Under the pieces are notes generated by a model. The model ran no database searches. It was not told the origin of the DNA and saw only the letters and a program-made list of their open reading frames with translations. Below, one piece after another: positions 1-7,687 of a stretch of 64,000 bases of DNA. The stretch lies in the NCBI RefSeq assembly GCF_001984825.2, contig NZ_CP043318.1, positions 4,154,001 to 4,218,000 on the forward strand, in the 5' to 3' direction. The position numbers and the translations under genes are program-made. The stretch's first letter is position 1. Each line of letters begins with the position of its first letter. The stretch comes from Enterobacter chengduensis. GTDB taxonomy: Bacteria > Pseudomonadota > Gammaproteobacteria > Enterobacterales > Enterobacteriaceae.

Positions 1-40
1 TAATGATTTCAACGAAACGAACATGAGGAGAAGCAACAAG

Positions 41-619
41 ATGAAAGGAATTAGCCAGGCGCTCAAGAGTGCAGACGAAGTAAAGGCAGTGGCGGCAGAG
101 CTACAACGCAATGCCAGAAGCAACCTGTTCTATTGCTTGTGGGTGTTTATGTATGAATCGGGCTTGCGTATCTCTGACGTGCTCAAGCTCAAGTATGAGG
201 ATGTAGAGGGACAGTCTCACCTCAAGGTGAAGCAGGAGAAAACCGGAAACGTGGTGAGGCCAAAGGTGACAGCCGCGATGCTCTCTGTCGTGGCACAACG
301 CAAGGCAGAGCAAGCGAAGATGCCTGTAGCTACAGATTACATTTTCAGTGCTGCCACATTACGTAGTAGAGGAAACCCCGTTACACGTAACACGGTGTTT
401 GCGGAGTTTGGAAAGATGGGACGTAGAGCAGGATTCTCAAACGTGGGATGCCATACACCACGTAAAAGCCGTGGGCGCGTGATGTTCGATGCAGGGGTGG
501 CTATAGAGACAATCGCCCATTTCCTGGGACAGACAGATCCACGGTCAACGATGTATTACATCGGGTATGGTCAGGATGTGCAGGACGATTTAACAGAGGA
601 GTTTTCTTTAGAATGGTGA
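41..619 (+). CDS. Small tyrosine recombinase (element A)
   Basis: A tyrosine-type site-specific recombinase of about 192 residues, made of little more than the catalytic domain, a size like FimB/FimE. The active-site set is visible: Arg in SGLRISD, the His-x-x-Arg box as HTPRKSR, the GQ/GH-type box as FLGQTDPRS and the nucleophile Tyr in MYYIGYG. There is no separate N-terminal arm-binding domain, so it more likely inverts or resolves DNA than integrates an island. An ATG at 23 is also possible; I prefer 41 because GAGGAG at 25-30 lies before it. It heads a run of same-strand small genes ending at the hairpin at 1182. It belongs to the element whose right end is at 2871. Confidence 0.8.
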   Translation: MKGISQALKSADEVKAVAAELQRNARSNLFYCLWVFMYESGLRISDVLKLKYEDVEGQSHLKVKQEKTGNVVRPKVTAAMLSVVAQRKAEQAKMPVATDYIFSAATLRSRGNPVTRNTVFAEFGKMGRRAGFSNVGCHTPRKSRGRVMFDAGVAIETIAHFLGQTDPRSTMYYIGYGQDVQDDLTEEFSLEW

Positions 620-624
620 TCAAC

Positions 625-822
625 ATGAAACGCTTACTGGTGCTGACGCTGGCGCTATTGCCAGCCCTCGCCCACGCAGGGCGCATCACCCTGATTCTTA
701 GTGATGAACAGGAGACAGACAACGCGAAGATCTGCGTTTACAGCAACGCCAATTATACGGAGACAGTGACGATCAGGCCGTCCGAACAGTGCAAATACAC
801 CAGGACATTCGAGGAGGAATGA
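625..822 (+). CDS. Small exported protein, CxY/C family, copy 1
   Basis: A 65-residue precursor with a clear signal peptide (MKRLLVLTLALLPALAHA) and a mature part of about 47 residues that contains two cysteines, in ICVYSNANY and EQCKYTRTF. After export these could form one disulfide. The same pattern (C-x-Y-x-N, then Q-C-x-Y-x-x-T-F) occurs in the gene at 10485-10691 and in the decayed copy near 14693, so this is a small family carried by the elements. It starts just after the recombinase (ATG at 625 rather than 613, because the signal peptide begins there). Its stop overlaps the ATG at 819. Function unknown. Confidence 0.65.
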   Translation: MKRLLVLTLALLPALAHAGRITLILSDEQETDNAKICVYSNANYTETVTIRPSEQCKYTRTFEEE

Positions 823-986
823 CGATTGAAGCAGGAAGAAGAAGAGCCGATCACCAGCTTTCTATGGTGTGGGGCGTTTGTGAAGGTGTACAGGCAAACG
901 GTGAAATTTGCAGGAACGACGATACAACGGCATTTACTGCCATCAGCGCTAAGACAGGCTGTAAATCAGGAAGTGGCAAGGGCTGA
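819..986 (+). CDS. Hypothetical small protein, coupled to upstream gene
   Basis: A 55-residue reading frame whose ATG overlaps the TGA of the preceding gene (ATGA), with GAGGAGG just before it, a layout typical of translational coupling. The product has three cysteines (GVCEGVQ, EICRND, TGCKSG) and no signal peptide or membrane segment. I do not recognise it. A second frame (826-1101, TTG start) overlaps it and looks less like a protein. Confidence 0.35.
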   Translation: MTIEAGRRRADHQLSMVWGVCEGVQANGEICRNDDTTAFTAISAKTGCKSGSGKG

Positions 987-1042
987 AATCCGCCAAGACA
1001 GCAGCCCCCGCCTAATTCAACAACCCCAACGGAGAGTTAGAG

Positions 1043-1177
1043 ATGCCGAATCAGCACATTATGGCGTTAGCGCTCGCGCTGTGCAACGTAAGCAACGGTA
1101 GAACCGTCCGAATCCCTGCCATGACAGGAAGCCAGCTTCATTTGCTTATGATGTGGCTACGGGCTTTACAGGAATGA
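1043..1177 (+). CDS. Hypothetical 44-residue protein
   Basis: A short frame starting MPNQHIMALALALCNVSNG and ending WLRALQE, preceded by GGAGAG about eight bases before the ATG and followed after four bases by a strong terminator. Position as last gene before the terminator and the good ribosome site argue that it is real. It is mostly helical in appearance and has no recognisable domain. Confidence 0.4.
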   Translation: MPNQHIMALALALCNVSNGRTVRIPAMTGSQLHLLMMWLRALQE

Positions 1178-1181
1178 TACG

Positions 1182-1208
1182 AGGGGGCGTGATGCCCCCT
1201 TTGTATTT
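1182..1208 (+). terminator. Rho-independent terminator of the element A operon
   Basis: AGGGGGC (1182-1188) pairs with GCCCCCT (1194-1200) across a five-base loop and is followed by TTGTATTT. It closes the run of small genes from 41 to 1177 and may also serve the converging gene at 1240. Confidence 0.75.
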
Positions 1209-1239
1209 ATGGTATTAGGTGCGTTCGTTGCGTAAGGCC

Positions 1240-1737
1240 TTAAAGATTAGAAGTATCGCTTGCCACCCTACTGTTTGGAATGTAACGAACAACTGTTTGG
1301 GCCATGATCCCAGAAATGACCATCTTACTTAACTCAACCGTAGTGTCAGGAAGTTTCCAGGTTACTTTATCTGAACCTGAAAACTCAGGTTTCCCATACT
1401 TCTGAGTTAACAATTGACTCAATGTGCCAAATTGACTTGCAGCGATACCTTCATTTTTTTTCTCATTACTGGCTACATTCGTTTGTACAAGACGATCTGC
1501 GCTATTAAAAAGGAATGTGACAGTATAAAGACCGCTACCGATCGATACATTATCAATCCGCACTTTCCCAAAATTATCCTTATACTTCTCTGGTGAGATC
1601 AAATGTGCGCCATTGCCCTGAGCCGCAACAACTTCTGACGGATTCATGTCCCATTTAGTATTTCCATAACCAATACCCTTAGCGAATGAGAGCAGAGGTA
1701 AAGTTAGAATCACGAAAGCCATTAGTAATTTTTTCAT
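1240..1737 (-). CDS. Exported hypothetical protein
   Basis: A 165-residue precursor with a classic signal peptide (MKKLLMAFVILTLPLLSFA) followed by a mature domain starting GIGYGNTKWDMNPSEVV. The mature part alternates short strands and charged turns and has no cysteines or membrane segment, so a soluble periplasmic protein is likely. It lies 23 bases after the gene at 1761-2327 on the same strand and is probably cotranscribed with it. I do not recognise the family. Confidence 0.7.
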   Translation of the reverse strand: MKKLLMAFVILTLPLLSFAKGIGYGNTKWDMNPSEVVAAQGNGAHLISPEKYKDNFGKVRIDNVSIGSGLYTVTFLFNSADRLVQTNVASNEKKNEGIAASQFGTLSQLLTQKYGKPEFSGSDKVTWKLPDTTVELSKMVISGIMAQTVVRYIPNSRVASDTSNL

Positions 1738-1760
1738 TCCATCCCCACGAATTGAGTTTA

Positions 1761-2327
1761 TTAATTGTGAACCAGTTTACAATTATCCCATTGCTCAGTG
1801 CTTCTTGCGATGCGGTCACTAATTGCAAAGTTCATCAGCGACGAATCATAGGCATACACTTTGCTTTTATCATCTGCCATCATCAACTTACCGTTAGTTT
1901 TCAGCTTTGGTGAGAGCAGGTATGTACCGTTTAAACGGTTAGCTTTGAAGCTATCGACATACAACGTTACCTCTGCACTACCCAGCACACGTAAAGCACC
2001 TATTCTACCATTCTGTACTGCTGCAATAGCGTACTGACAGAGATAGGTTTTCGCAGTTGAAGCTGTGTTTTTTCCCTCAACCTTCGCTGATGGGGAATGT
2101 GAAGAGGAGTTAGGGATTGAACTATGAAGAGAAGATGATGGGTAAGAGTAAGAATAATTTTTATACGCAGAAGAGGTGCTTGATCCAATCCTGCACGTTT
2201 TTCCAACCGCAATGCACGAATTACCGCATGGTATACCTTTCTTGCAGTTCTTCGCGTATGTAGAGAACGACAACCCAGCTAATAGAAATGTACCAATGGT
2301 TATCCTAACCAACGAAGACCAGCCCAT
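1761..2327 (-). CDS. Exported Cys-rich/Ser-rich hypothetical protein
   Basis: A 188-residue precursor: signal peptide to about residue 25 (ending STYA), then a compact cysteine motif NCKKGIPCGNSCIAVGKTC (four cysteines, about residues 27-45), then a Ser/Tyr-rich linker to about residue 85, then a C-terminal domain with two more cysteines (TYLCQYA, DNCKLVH). The motif CGNSCI-GKTC recurs in small exported proteins of phages and islands. First gene of a two-gene minus-strand unit with 1240-1737, possibly a cell-envelope module. Function unknown. Confidence 0.7.
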   Translation of the reverse strand: MGWSSLVRITIGTFLLAGLSFSTYAKNCKKGIPCGNSCIAVGKTCRIGSSTSSAYKNYSYSYPSSSLHSSIPNSSSHSPSAKVEGKNTASTAKTYLCQYAIAAVQNGRIGALRVLGSAEVTLYVDSFKANRLNGTYLLSPKLKTNGKLMMADDKSKVYAYDSSLMNFAISDRIARSTEQWDNCKLVHN

Positions 2328-2384
2328 AAACCACCCTTCTTTTAAGATTTTCCCTACATAGTACCATACTTAAATTAAGGGAAT

Positions 2385-2871
2385 AGCAGCCAATAAGCCC
2401 GTTGGTGGTAAGACAACGCGCGGAGCCGTTAGGCGACTTCATCAGGGTATGTCAGACAGTGAAGTTTATCAGGATGACCATGTACCCGAAGGAGCGAGGC
2501 CGAACCGCTGGCAGAGCCTGCATTTCGTGTGCAGGTACGAACACCACCATAAACCTGTTTATCCCCTGCAACGTCATCACGACGTGTGGCATGTGGGAGC
2601 ATCGGCAAAAATGCGCTTCACTGTAAGGTTATGAGAATCAATGCCCGGATCAGGCTTTGCCTTCACGTTGTGCTATCGCGGTGTGAGGTTGGAACTGCCG
2701 CCGCCGAATAGTTATACTCTCATTTCCATAGTAACTATCCGTGACAACTAACAGTGTACCTTGTGTTGGTAAATCGTCGTTCAAAGGTAGAACGAACACG
2801 ACAACTTATGTTAAGTAAGTTGTTGAAAGCAAAACGAGTTTTATCGAAGTTTTGCCACAAGGGGAGAGATC
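2385..2871. repeat. Right end of element A, homologous to right end of element B
   Basis: About 490 bases without a convincing gene. They align along most of their length with 16545-16989: shared blocks include GGCGACTTCATCAG, TTATCAGGAT, ACCATAAACCTG, CTATCGCGGTGTGAGG and CCACAAGGGGAGAGATCT, the last running straight into the att copy. A hairpin near 2516-2540 keeps its pairing in the other copy although the bases change. Reading frames here are not conserved in the second copy, so I treat this as a non-coding element end, perhaps holding recombinase arm sites or a structured RNA. Confidence 0.7.
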
Positions 2872-2895
2872 TGGAGCGGGCGAAGGGAATCGAAC
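2872..2895 (-). other. Attachment site, left copy (element A/B junction)
   Basis: The 24 bases are identical to 26806-26829, the 3' end of tRNA-Gly(CCC), in the same orientation. Identity stops after the shared GAATCGAAC. Such duplications are left when an element integrates by recombination at a tRNA 3' end. The neighbouring integrase starts 92 bases to the right. Confidence 0.85.
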
Positions 2896-2987
2896 AAAAA
2901 TCCATTCCACTTCTGTAACCTACTAACAGATAACGATATTGCGATCAGCATAGGTAACTGATTACGTGATAATAGAGGATCATTATC

Positions 2988-4193
2988 GTGTCAATCAAGG
3001 GCCAGGCTTACCTATACAAACGAAAAGACGGAATCTGGATGTTTCAGATCTTCGTCCCGAAGTACCTCAGATTTTTATATCCGTGCCGGATGTGGCGCAA
3101 AACCACCTCAACCCGCGATCTCAATGAGGCTCGACGGTTCAGAAACTACCTCTTATTAGAATGGGAAGAGCTTAAGCGGAAGTACAATCCGAGCAACCCC
3201 GATCAGTGGTTGCAGCAGTCAATAGCCGCCTTGCATACCGAAGAGAAGAAGAACAAGAGCCGCCCTCAACCTGTAACGCGATCCTGTTCGATTCCCACTC
3301 TGTGCCTATTACGGGACGAATACGCCGAAAGCTATAAAAACCGCCGCTCTTATTCAACGTTAAGCAAATCAGCGCGAGCCGTTGAACTATTCCTTGAAAG
3401 TGCCAAACAACCGGACATTGCCTTAGAAAGGATAGGCCGCCGCCTGGTGACTGAGTTCCTCGATACACAAAAGGAGAAAGGAGCCGCCGATCAATCTCGT
3501 CAAAACTGGCTAACGTGTTTAGGGAGCCTCTACGAGTTTGCAAAGCGCCGCTACGATGGCATACCAGACCGCAACCCTTTTCACGGTCATAACCTCGAAG
3601 CACGCCGCACGATAGAGAGTTATCAGCCGTTTGAACCTGACCAGATGCAAAAGTTACTTGATGCAGCAGAGCCGGAGATCAGGAACATCATAATCATGGG
3701 GCTGTTTTCAGGATGCCGCCTTGATGAACTGGCAAGCCTAAAGAAGTCAGAGATCAAAACGGTGGAATGTGTACGCTGTTTCTACATTTCGAAATCAAAG
3801 ACTAAGGCGGGGGTACGGTACGTCCCTATTCATTCCCGGCTATCTGCGATTGTCGATGAATACCTGAACCACAGTTACGGCGAATACCTGTTCCCACAAG
3901 CTAACAAGATTAACAGGAAGGATGGTAAGAAAGGGCCGTACTACTCTCAAAACTTCACCAGGTTGCGTGACAAGGTTTTGCCTACCGCTACAGATCGTCA
4001 ATGCTTCCACAGCTTGCGCGGGATGTTCATCACATGCTTAGACCGTGCCGGGGTGCAGGAAACAAGAATAGGCAGTATCACCGGACACACTGAACAGAAA
4101 GCGAAAACCGAAGCATTCCGTACCTATTCACAGGGGGCGAGCATGGAAGAGTTAGCAGGGTATGTCGAATTGGTGGACTACCCTGAAATCTAA
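2988..4193 (+). CDS. Tyrosine integrase of element B
   Basis: A 401-residue phage-type integrase. The N-terminal part (about 1-60, YLYKRKDGIWMFQIFVPKYLR) is the short beta domain seen at the start of a family of island integrases; a SAM-like core-binding domain follows (about 95-200), then the catalytic domain with Arg in SGCRLDE, His-x-x-Arg in HSLRGMF, GH in GHTEQK and Tyr in FRTYSQ. It points away from the att copy at 2872-2895, as expected for an integrase at an element end. ATAGGTAACT occurs beside both ends of element B (about 2960 and 16925), a candidate arm site. It should integrate the element into tRNA-Gly. Confidence 0.88.
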   Translation: MSIKGQAYLYKRKDGIWMFQIFVPKYLRFLYPCRMWRKTTSTRDLNEARRFRNYLLLEWEELKRKYNPSNPDQWLQQSIAALHTEEKKNKSRPQPVTRSCSIPTLCLLRDEYAESYKNRRSYSTLSKSARAVELFLESAKQPDIALERIGRRLVTEFLDTQKEKGAADQSRQNWLTCLGSLYEFAKRRYDGIPDRNPFHGHNLEARRTIESYQPFEPDQMQKLLDAAEPEIRNIIIMGLFSGCRLDELASLKKSEIKTVECVRCFYISKSKTKAGVRYVPIHSRLSAIVDEYLNHSYGEYLFPQANKINRKDGKKGPYYSQNFTRLRDKVLPTATDRQCFHSLRGMFITCLDRAGVQETRIGSITGHTEQKAKTEAFRTYSQGASMEELAGYVELVDYPEI

Positions 4194-4329
4194 TTATAGT
4201 AACGTTTCAACAAGACCATTATCCTTCCCAGAGTTAGTTAATGAATGTGTATTATTCATTACAACTTTTCATAAAAAAGTTATCATTATTGTATGTTAAA
4301 GAAGTTTTGCAAAATGGATTAAAATCAAC

Positions 4330-5526
4330 ATGATAATTAAACCCAAGATTCGTGGTTTCATCTGCACAACTACACATCCGGTTGGTTGCCAGGTCAACGT
4401 AAACAAACAAATCGAGTACGTCCGCAAAAACGGAAAACTCACTGATGGTCCTGCACGTGTGCTGGTGATCGGTGCCTCAACTGGTTATGGGCTTGCATCC
4501 AGAATTTCTGCAGCATTTGGCGGTGGTGCTTCCACTATCGGTATCTTCTTTGAAAAACCGGGTACGGATACCAAGCCTGGCTCTGCGGGCTGGTATAATT
4601 CTGCGGCTTTTGATGAAGCAGCGAAACGTGAAGGTCTTTACTCGAAAAGCATCAACGGCGACGCGTTCTCCGATGAGTGCCGCGACGAAGTTATCAGCCT
4701 CATCAAAGAAGATCTGGGTCAGATTGATTTAGTGGTTTATTCGCTTGCATCTCCGGTAAGAAAGATGCCAAAAACAGGCGAAATTGTTCGCTCTGCGCTG
4801 AAGCCAATCGGTGAGGTTTATACCTCTAAAGCCATTGATACCAACAAAGATCAGATCATTACTGCCAGTATCGAACCGGCAACCGAAGAAGAAGTGCGTA
4901 ACACTGTTACCGTGATGGGTGGCGAGGACTGGGAACTGTGGATTGATGCGCTTAATAACGCTGGCGTTCTGGCTGATGGTGTGAAGACCGTTGCTTACTC
5001 CTACATCGGCACGGATTTGACCTGGCCTATTTACTGGCACGGTGCGCTCGGTAAGGCGAAGGAAGACCTGGATCGGGCGGCAAACGCGTTACGCAACAAG
5101 CTGGCTCCTCTCAACGGTGCTGCAAACGTCGCGGTGTTAAAGTCTGTTGTCACCCAAGCGTCTTCAGCTATTCCAGTCATGCCGCTTTATATTTCTATCG
5201 TGTTCAAGCTCATGAAAGATCGTGGGATCCACGAAGGCTGCATCGAGCAAATTAATCGTCTGATGACTACCAGCCTATATGGGGGTAGTGCCAAACTTGA
5301 TGACGAGCAGCGAATCCGCATGGACGATCTGGAACTTCGGGAAGACGTTCAGCAAGCATGTCGAGATCTGTGGCCGACGATCACCAATGAAAATCTGGAG
5401 CAGCTAACAGACTACATTGCTTATAAAGAAGAGTTCCTGAAGTTGTTTGGTTTCGGATTTGAAGAGGTTAACTACGAAGCCGATACCGATACAAACATAG
5501 ATTTTGATGTGAAAACATTAATCTAA
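4330..5526 (+). CDS. fabV: Trans-2-enoyl-ACP/CoA reductase FabV
   Basis: FabV reduces the enoyl-ACP double bond with NADH in the last step of each fatty-acid elongation round; this class is known to be little affected by triclosan. The 398-residue length is normal. Visible marks: start [20 protein letters not shown], the nucleotide-binding loop [15 protein letters not shown] (about 46-60), the extended Rossmann body and the Y-x8-K active site as [22 protein letters not shown] (Tyr then Lys). Enteric bacteria normally use FabI, so this copy is an extra, transferred gene. It follows the integrase by 136 bases, has its own terminator and lies inside element B. Confidence 0.93.
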   Translation: MIIKPKIRGFICTTTHPVGCQVNVNKQIEYVRKNGKLTDGPARVLVIGASTGYGLASRISAAFGGGASTIGIFFEKPGTDTKPGSAGWYNSAAFDEAAKREGLYSKSINGDAFSDECRDEVISLIKEDLGQIDLVVYSLASPVRKMPKTGEIVRSALKPIGEVYTSKAIDTNKDQIITASIEPATEEEVRNTVTVMGGEDWELWIDALNNAGVLADGVKTVAYSYIGTDLTWPIYWHGALGKAKEDLDRAANALRNKLAPLNGAANVAVLKSVVTQASSAIPVMPLYISIVFKLMKDRGIHEGCIEQINRLMTTSLYGGSAKLDDEQRIRMDDLELREDVQQACRDLWPTITNENLEQLTDYIAYKEEFLKLFGFGFEEVNYEADTDTNIDFDVKTLI

Positions 5527-5528
5527 GA

Positions 5529-5555
5529 AAAGGGGGCGCAAGCCCCTTATTTCTT
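5529..5555 (+). terminator. Terminator of fabV
   Basis: AAGGGG and CCCCTT arms around GCGCAAG directly after the fabV stop, followed by ATTTCTT. Confidence 0.6.
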
Positions 5556-5618
5556 AAACTCTGTATATAATGTGTTGGTTTTCAGCGTTATCAAATCGGA
5601 GTTACTAAAAAATAATAC

Positions 5619-6086
5619 TCATCTTGCTGTACGATTCTTAACAACGACTTCTTTAAGGATACGATTATTTATTTTCTCTTTCCACAACCTTTGTTTTTCA
5701 CTAAGATTTCTTTTCTTCATCGTATCAACAAGGAAATCATACTCTTTATCGTATAAATACCCTTTATCATTTGCATACTCAATCAATGCCAAGTTTGGAT
5801 TGGCATGAATATTTTTCTTAATCCTTTTCAACCCTTCAAACAAAGTTCCAGTTGAAATATTCAAAAACCTATTTATACAAACGTTACCGACATACGTGGT
5901 ATTGCCATTTTTTTTATTTTCAATATAGCAATGCTCTTTGATATCTTGACCACAGGGACAGAAATCCATTTCTTCAGAAACTTCTATCGAATGTAGACTC
6001 CACTCTGTTTTGGCAACTTCGAAGTTTTTTGAAACAGATAACGACAAAATATGTTCTTTTAGCCTTTCAAAGTTATGGTTTTCCAT
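5619..6086 (-). CDS. Hypothetical protein with Cys-rich (zinc-ribbon-like) motif
   Basis: A 155-residue AT-rich gene. Residues about 43-70 hold MDFCPCGQDIKEHCYI followed by GNVCINRF, four regularly placed cysteines with nearby His that could bind one zinc ion; the rest is Lys/Asn-rich and helical. Proteins with this CPCG...C-I start occur in phages and islands, with unknown role. ATG at 6086 chosen because GGAG lies eight bases ahead; a TTG at 6089 is possible. The base composition is lower in GC than fabV next to it, which suggests separate acquisition. Confidence 0.65.
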   Translation of the reverse strand: MENHNFERLKEHILSLSVSKNFEVAKTEWSLHSIEVSEEMDFCPCGQDIKEHCYIENKKNGNTTYVGNVCINRFLNISTGTLFEGLKRIKKNIHANPNLALIEYANDKGYLYDKEYDFLVDTMKKRNLSEKQRLWKEKINNRILKEVVVKNRTAR

Positions 6087-6106
6087 CAAAAGATCTCCAG
6101 AAATAG

Positions 6107-6134
6107 AAAAAGCGCTACTAATGAGCGCTTTGAG
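6107..6134 (-). terminator. Terminator downstream of 6141-6269
   Basis: Read on the minus strand: AAAGCGCT, loop CATTAGT, AGCGCTTTTT. It closes the 42-residue gene just before the start of the gene at 6086. Confidence 0.6.
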
Positions 6135-6140
6135 ATGTTT

Positions 6141-6269
6141 TTACTTTTTCCCTTTTTTAGGGGGGATTTTTACAGTTTCCGTAACAGTTGTCCCTGGACG
6201 TTTCTTAGCCTCTTCCGGCTTTACAAACTGACCAGTACCCGCATCACGAACTACCTTTTGTTTAGGCAT
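6141..6269 (-). CDS. Small basic protein, 42 residues
   Basis: A short frame starting MPKQKVVRDAGTGQFVKPEE and ending in a Lys-rich tail PPKKGKK, with GATGAGG before the ATG and a terminator after the stop. Small basic proteins with the pattern R-D-A-x-T-G-x-F-V are common in enteric genomes and islands; their role is not known. Conserved start pattern and good signals make it likely real. Confidence 0.6.
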   Translation of the reverse strand: MPKQKVVRDAGTGQFVKPEEAKKRPGTTVTETVKIPPKKGKK

Positions 6270-6485
6270 GAAAACACCTCATCTTAAATGAAGGATAGAA
6301 CTACTTAACCTTTTTAATAGTAGGTAATAAGCGAAGCGGCGTCAAAGAAAAAACAAAACATCTACACAACATTAAAAAACATCATACAACATATAGCAAA
6401 AAAAGTAATATCTACCGTCATCCCCCAGTTGATGACCGTCCCCCCACTCAGTCACAGCCCTCAAATATTTTCGGCAGTGACGAGG

Positions 6486-6504
6486 CGGTCTTTATAATAG
6501 ACCG
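6486..6504 (+). promoter_or_regulatory. Palindrome over a -10 box
   Basis: CGGTCT (6486-6491) and AGACCG (6499-6504) flank TTATAAT, so a perfect -10 hexamer TATAAT (6493-6498) sits in the centre of a dyad. This is the likely promoter/operator of the GNAT-NIPSNAP pair that starts at 6570. Which regulator binds is unknown. Confidence 0.45.
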
Positions 6505-6569
6505 TGAAGATTGCATAGATGCGATTGTTAATGCTAAACAAAAGATCATTCATGGCACTGAGGCTGAAT

Positions 6570-6983
6570 ATGGAATCACGATACACTCTGGTTGATGCAG
6601 TGCCACCCGCAGAGGACTTTTGCCGCTTGCGCATCATATCCGGTTTAACCCCCCGCCCTCTTGAGGCCGCAAAACAAGCCCTCCCAAGAAGCTGTCATGG
6701 CGTATATATTGAATATTCTGATCTTATTGTCGACATGGGGCGGATTGTCGGAGATGGAGCGCTCAACTTCGAAATCGTAGATGTTGCAGTCGATCCAGAA
6801 CATCAAGGTAAAGGGCTGGGCCGGAAAGTCATGGAGGCATTAATGTCCTGGCTCGGGCAACAAGCACCAGTTGGAGCATACATTACCTTGATCGCAGATG
6901 TTCCAGAGCTATATGAAAAATTCGGTTTTAAAACCGTCCGTCCTGAAAGCGAAGGGATGGCGCTCATTTGGGGATCGCATTAA
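6570..6983 (+). CDS. GNAT-family N-acetyltransferase
   Basis: A 137-residue Gcn5-related acetyltransferase, the usual single-domain size. The acetyl-CoA binding motif A is plain: VDVAVDPEHQGKGLGRKVM (Q-x-x-G-x-G/A), followed by the C-terminal LYEKFGFKTV turn. The substrate cannot be told. The frame opens at 6519, but ATG 6570 has GAGG at proper spacing and fits the family start. Its TAA shares one base with the ATG of the next gene, so the two are cotranslated. Confidence 0.82.
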   Translation: MESRYTLVDAVPPAEDFCRLRIISGLTPRPLEAAKQALPRSCHGVYIEYSDLIVDMGRIVGDGALNFEIVDVAVDPEHQGKGLGRKVMEALMSWLGQQAPVGAYITLIADVPELYEKFGFKTVRPESEGMALIWGSH

Positions 6984-7336
6984 TGGAACGAATCATCGAA
7001 ATATTGCAATACACATTACGCAAAGGCACCGGAGTCACTTTTCACAATATCATGCGGGAAATCAGCATTCCCCTACACCAGCGCCACGGGATCGAGGTTA
7101 TTTCGTTCGGACACTCCATGCATAACCCGGATTGCTACTATTTGATACGCGCTTTTGATAGCCATGAGAACATGGTTGTTGTCCTTGATGCTTTTTATGC
7201 AAGCACTGACTGGCGCAGCGGCCCACGCGAAGACATCATCAGCTGTATAGAAAGCAGCCAAAAAACAGTGGTAAGCATGCCGTCTGGAAGTATGGAAGAG
7301 TTAGATAGGTATGTGGCGATGGTAAATGCCCAGTAA
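6983..7336 (+). CDS. NIPSNAP-like alpha/beta-barrel protein
   Basis: A 117-residue protein starting MERIIEILQYTLRKGTG and continuing with IEVISFGHSMHNPDCYYLIRAF, the pattern of the NIPSNAP family, a dimeric ferredoxin-like (ABM/DABB) fold. Bacterial members are usually of unknown function. It starts on the last base of the acetyltransferase stop (TAATG), so the two proteins are made in step and may work on the same small molecule. Confidence 0.72.
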   Translation: MERIIEILQYTLRKGTGVTFHNIMREISIPLHQRHGIEVISFGHSMHNPDCYYLIRAFDSHENMVVVLDAFYASTDWRSGPREDIISCIESSQKTVVSMPSGSMEELDRYVAMVNAQ

Positions 7337-7511
7337 ATTCGCTTCTGCTGCCGGACAAACTTTAAAACTCATCAAAACTACACCTTCACCGCTTACACAA
7401 CATGATACTTTCCGCCATACCAGCGAAAAAGAATGGAGACAGTTGCAGCTAAGGCACGCGATAATCCGCGCTCAAGCGAAAAAACTAAACAGCGTGCAGC
7501 AACGGTGTTAG
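7326..7511 (+). CDS. Hypothetical small basic protein
   Basis: A 61-residue frame overlapping the end of the NIPSNAP gene by 11 bases and followed by a terminator after 27 bases. Rich in Lys, Gln and Arg (ASAAGQTLKLIKTTPSPL at the start, RHAIIRAQAKKLNSVQQRC at the end). No recognised domain. Position in the operon is the main support. Confidence 0.35.
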   Translation: MPSKFASAAGQTLKLIKTTPSPLTQHDTFRHTSEKEWRQLQLRHAIIRAQAKKLNSVQQRC

Positions 7512-7537
7512 CTCAATCTACAAACTAAAAAAACGAG

Positions 7538-7562
7538 AAAAGGGGCATTAGCCCCTTTGCTG
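7538..7562. terminator. Bidirectional terminator
   Basis: AAAGGGGC, loop ATTA, GCCCCTTT (7539-7558). A run of T follows on both strands, so it can end both the plus-strand 6570-7511 unit and the converging minus-strand replication-like unit. Confidence 0.7.
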
Positions 7563-7576
7563 TATCAATCACCACA

Positions 7577-7687
7577 TCAAACATCCCGAGATTCAGTTTT
7601 GCGTTCTGTTTTTCTACGTTTTTCAAAGGTGCGGATTGCATCCCAGATAAACAGGAACAGCAGATACCAGTAAAGCGCGATAATCAT
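7577..7687 (-). CDS. Small single-helix membrane protein, 36 residues
   Basis: The frame starts MIIALYWYLLFLFIWDAIR, one hydrophobic helix, then a basic tail EKRRKTERK. Its ATG overlaps the stop of the helicase gene (ATGA), so it is the last member of a tightly coupled four-gene unit. Role unknown; perhaps membrane anchoring of the partner protein. Confidence 0.45.
   Translation of the reverse strand: MIIALYWYLLFLFIWDAIRTFEKRRKTERKTESRDV

Noticed and set aside
2402..2634. Two open frames of 61-74 codons in the element A end
   Set aside because: The homologous region at 16560-16790 has stops in the matching frames, so the similarity is not from coding.
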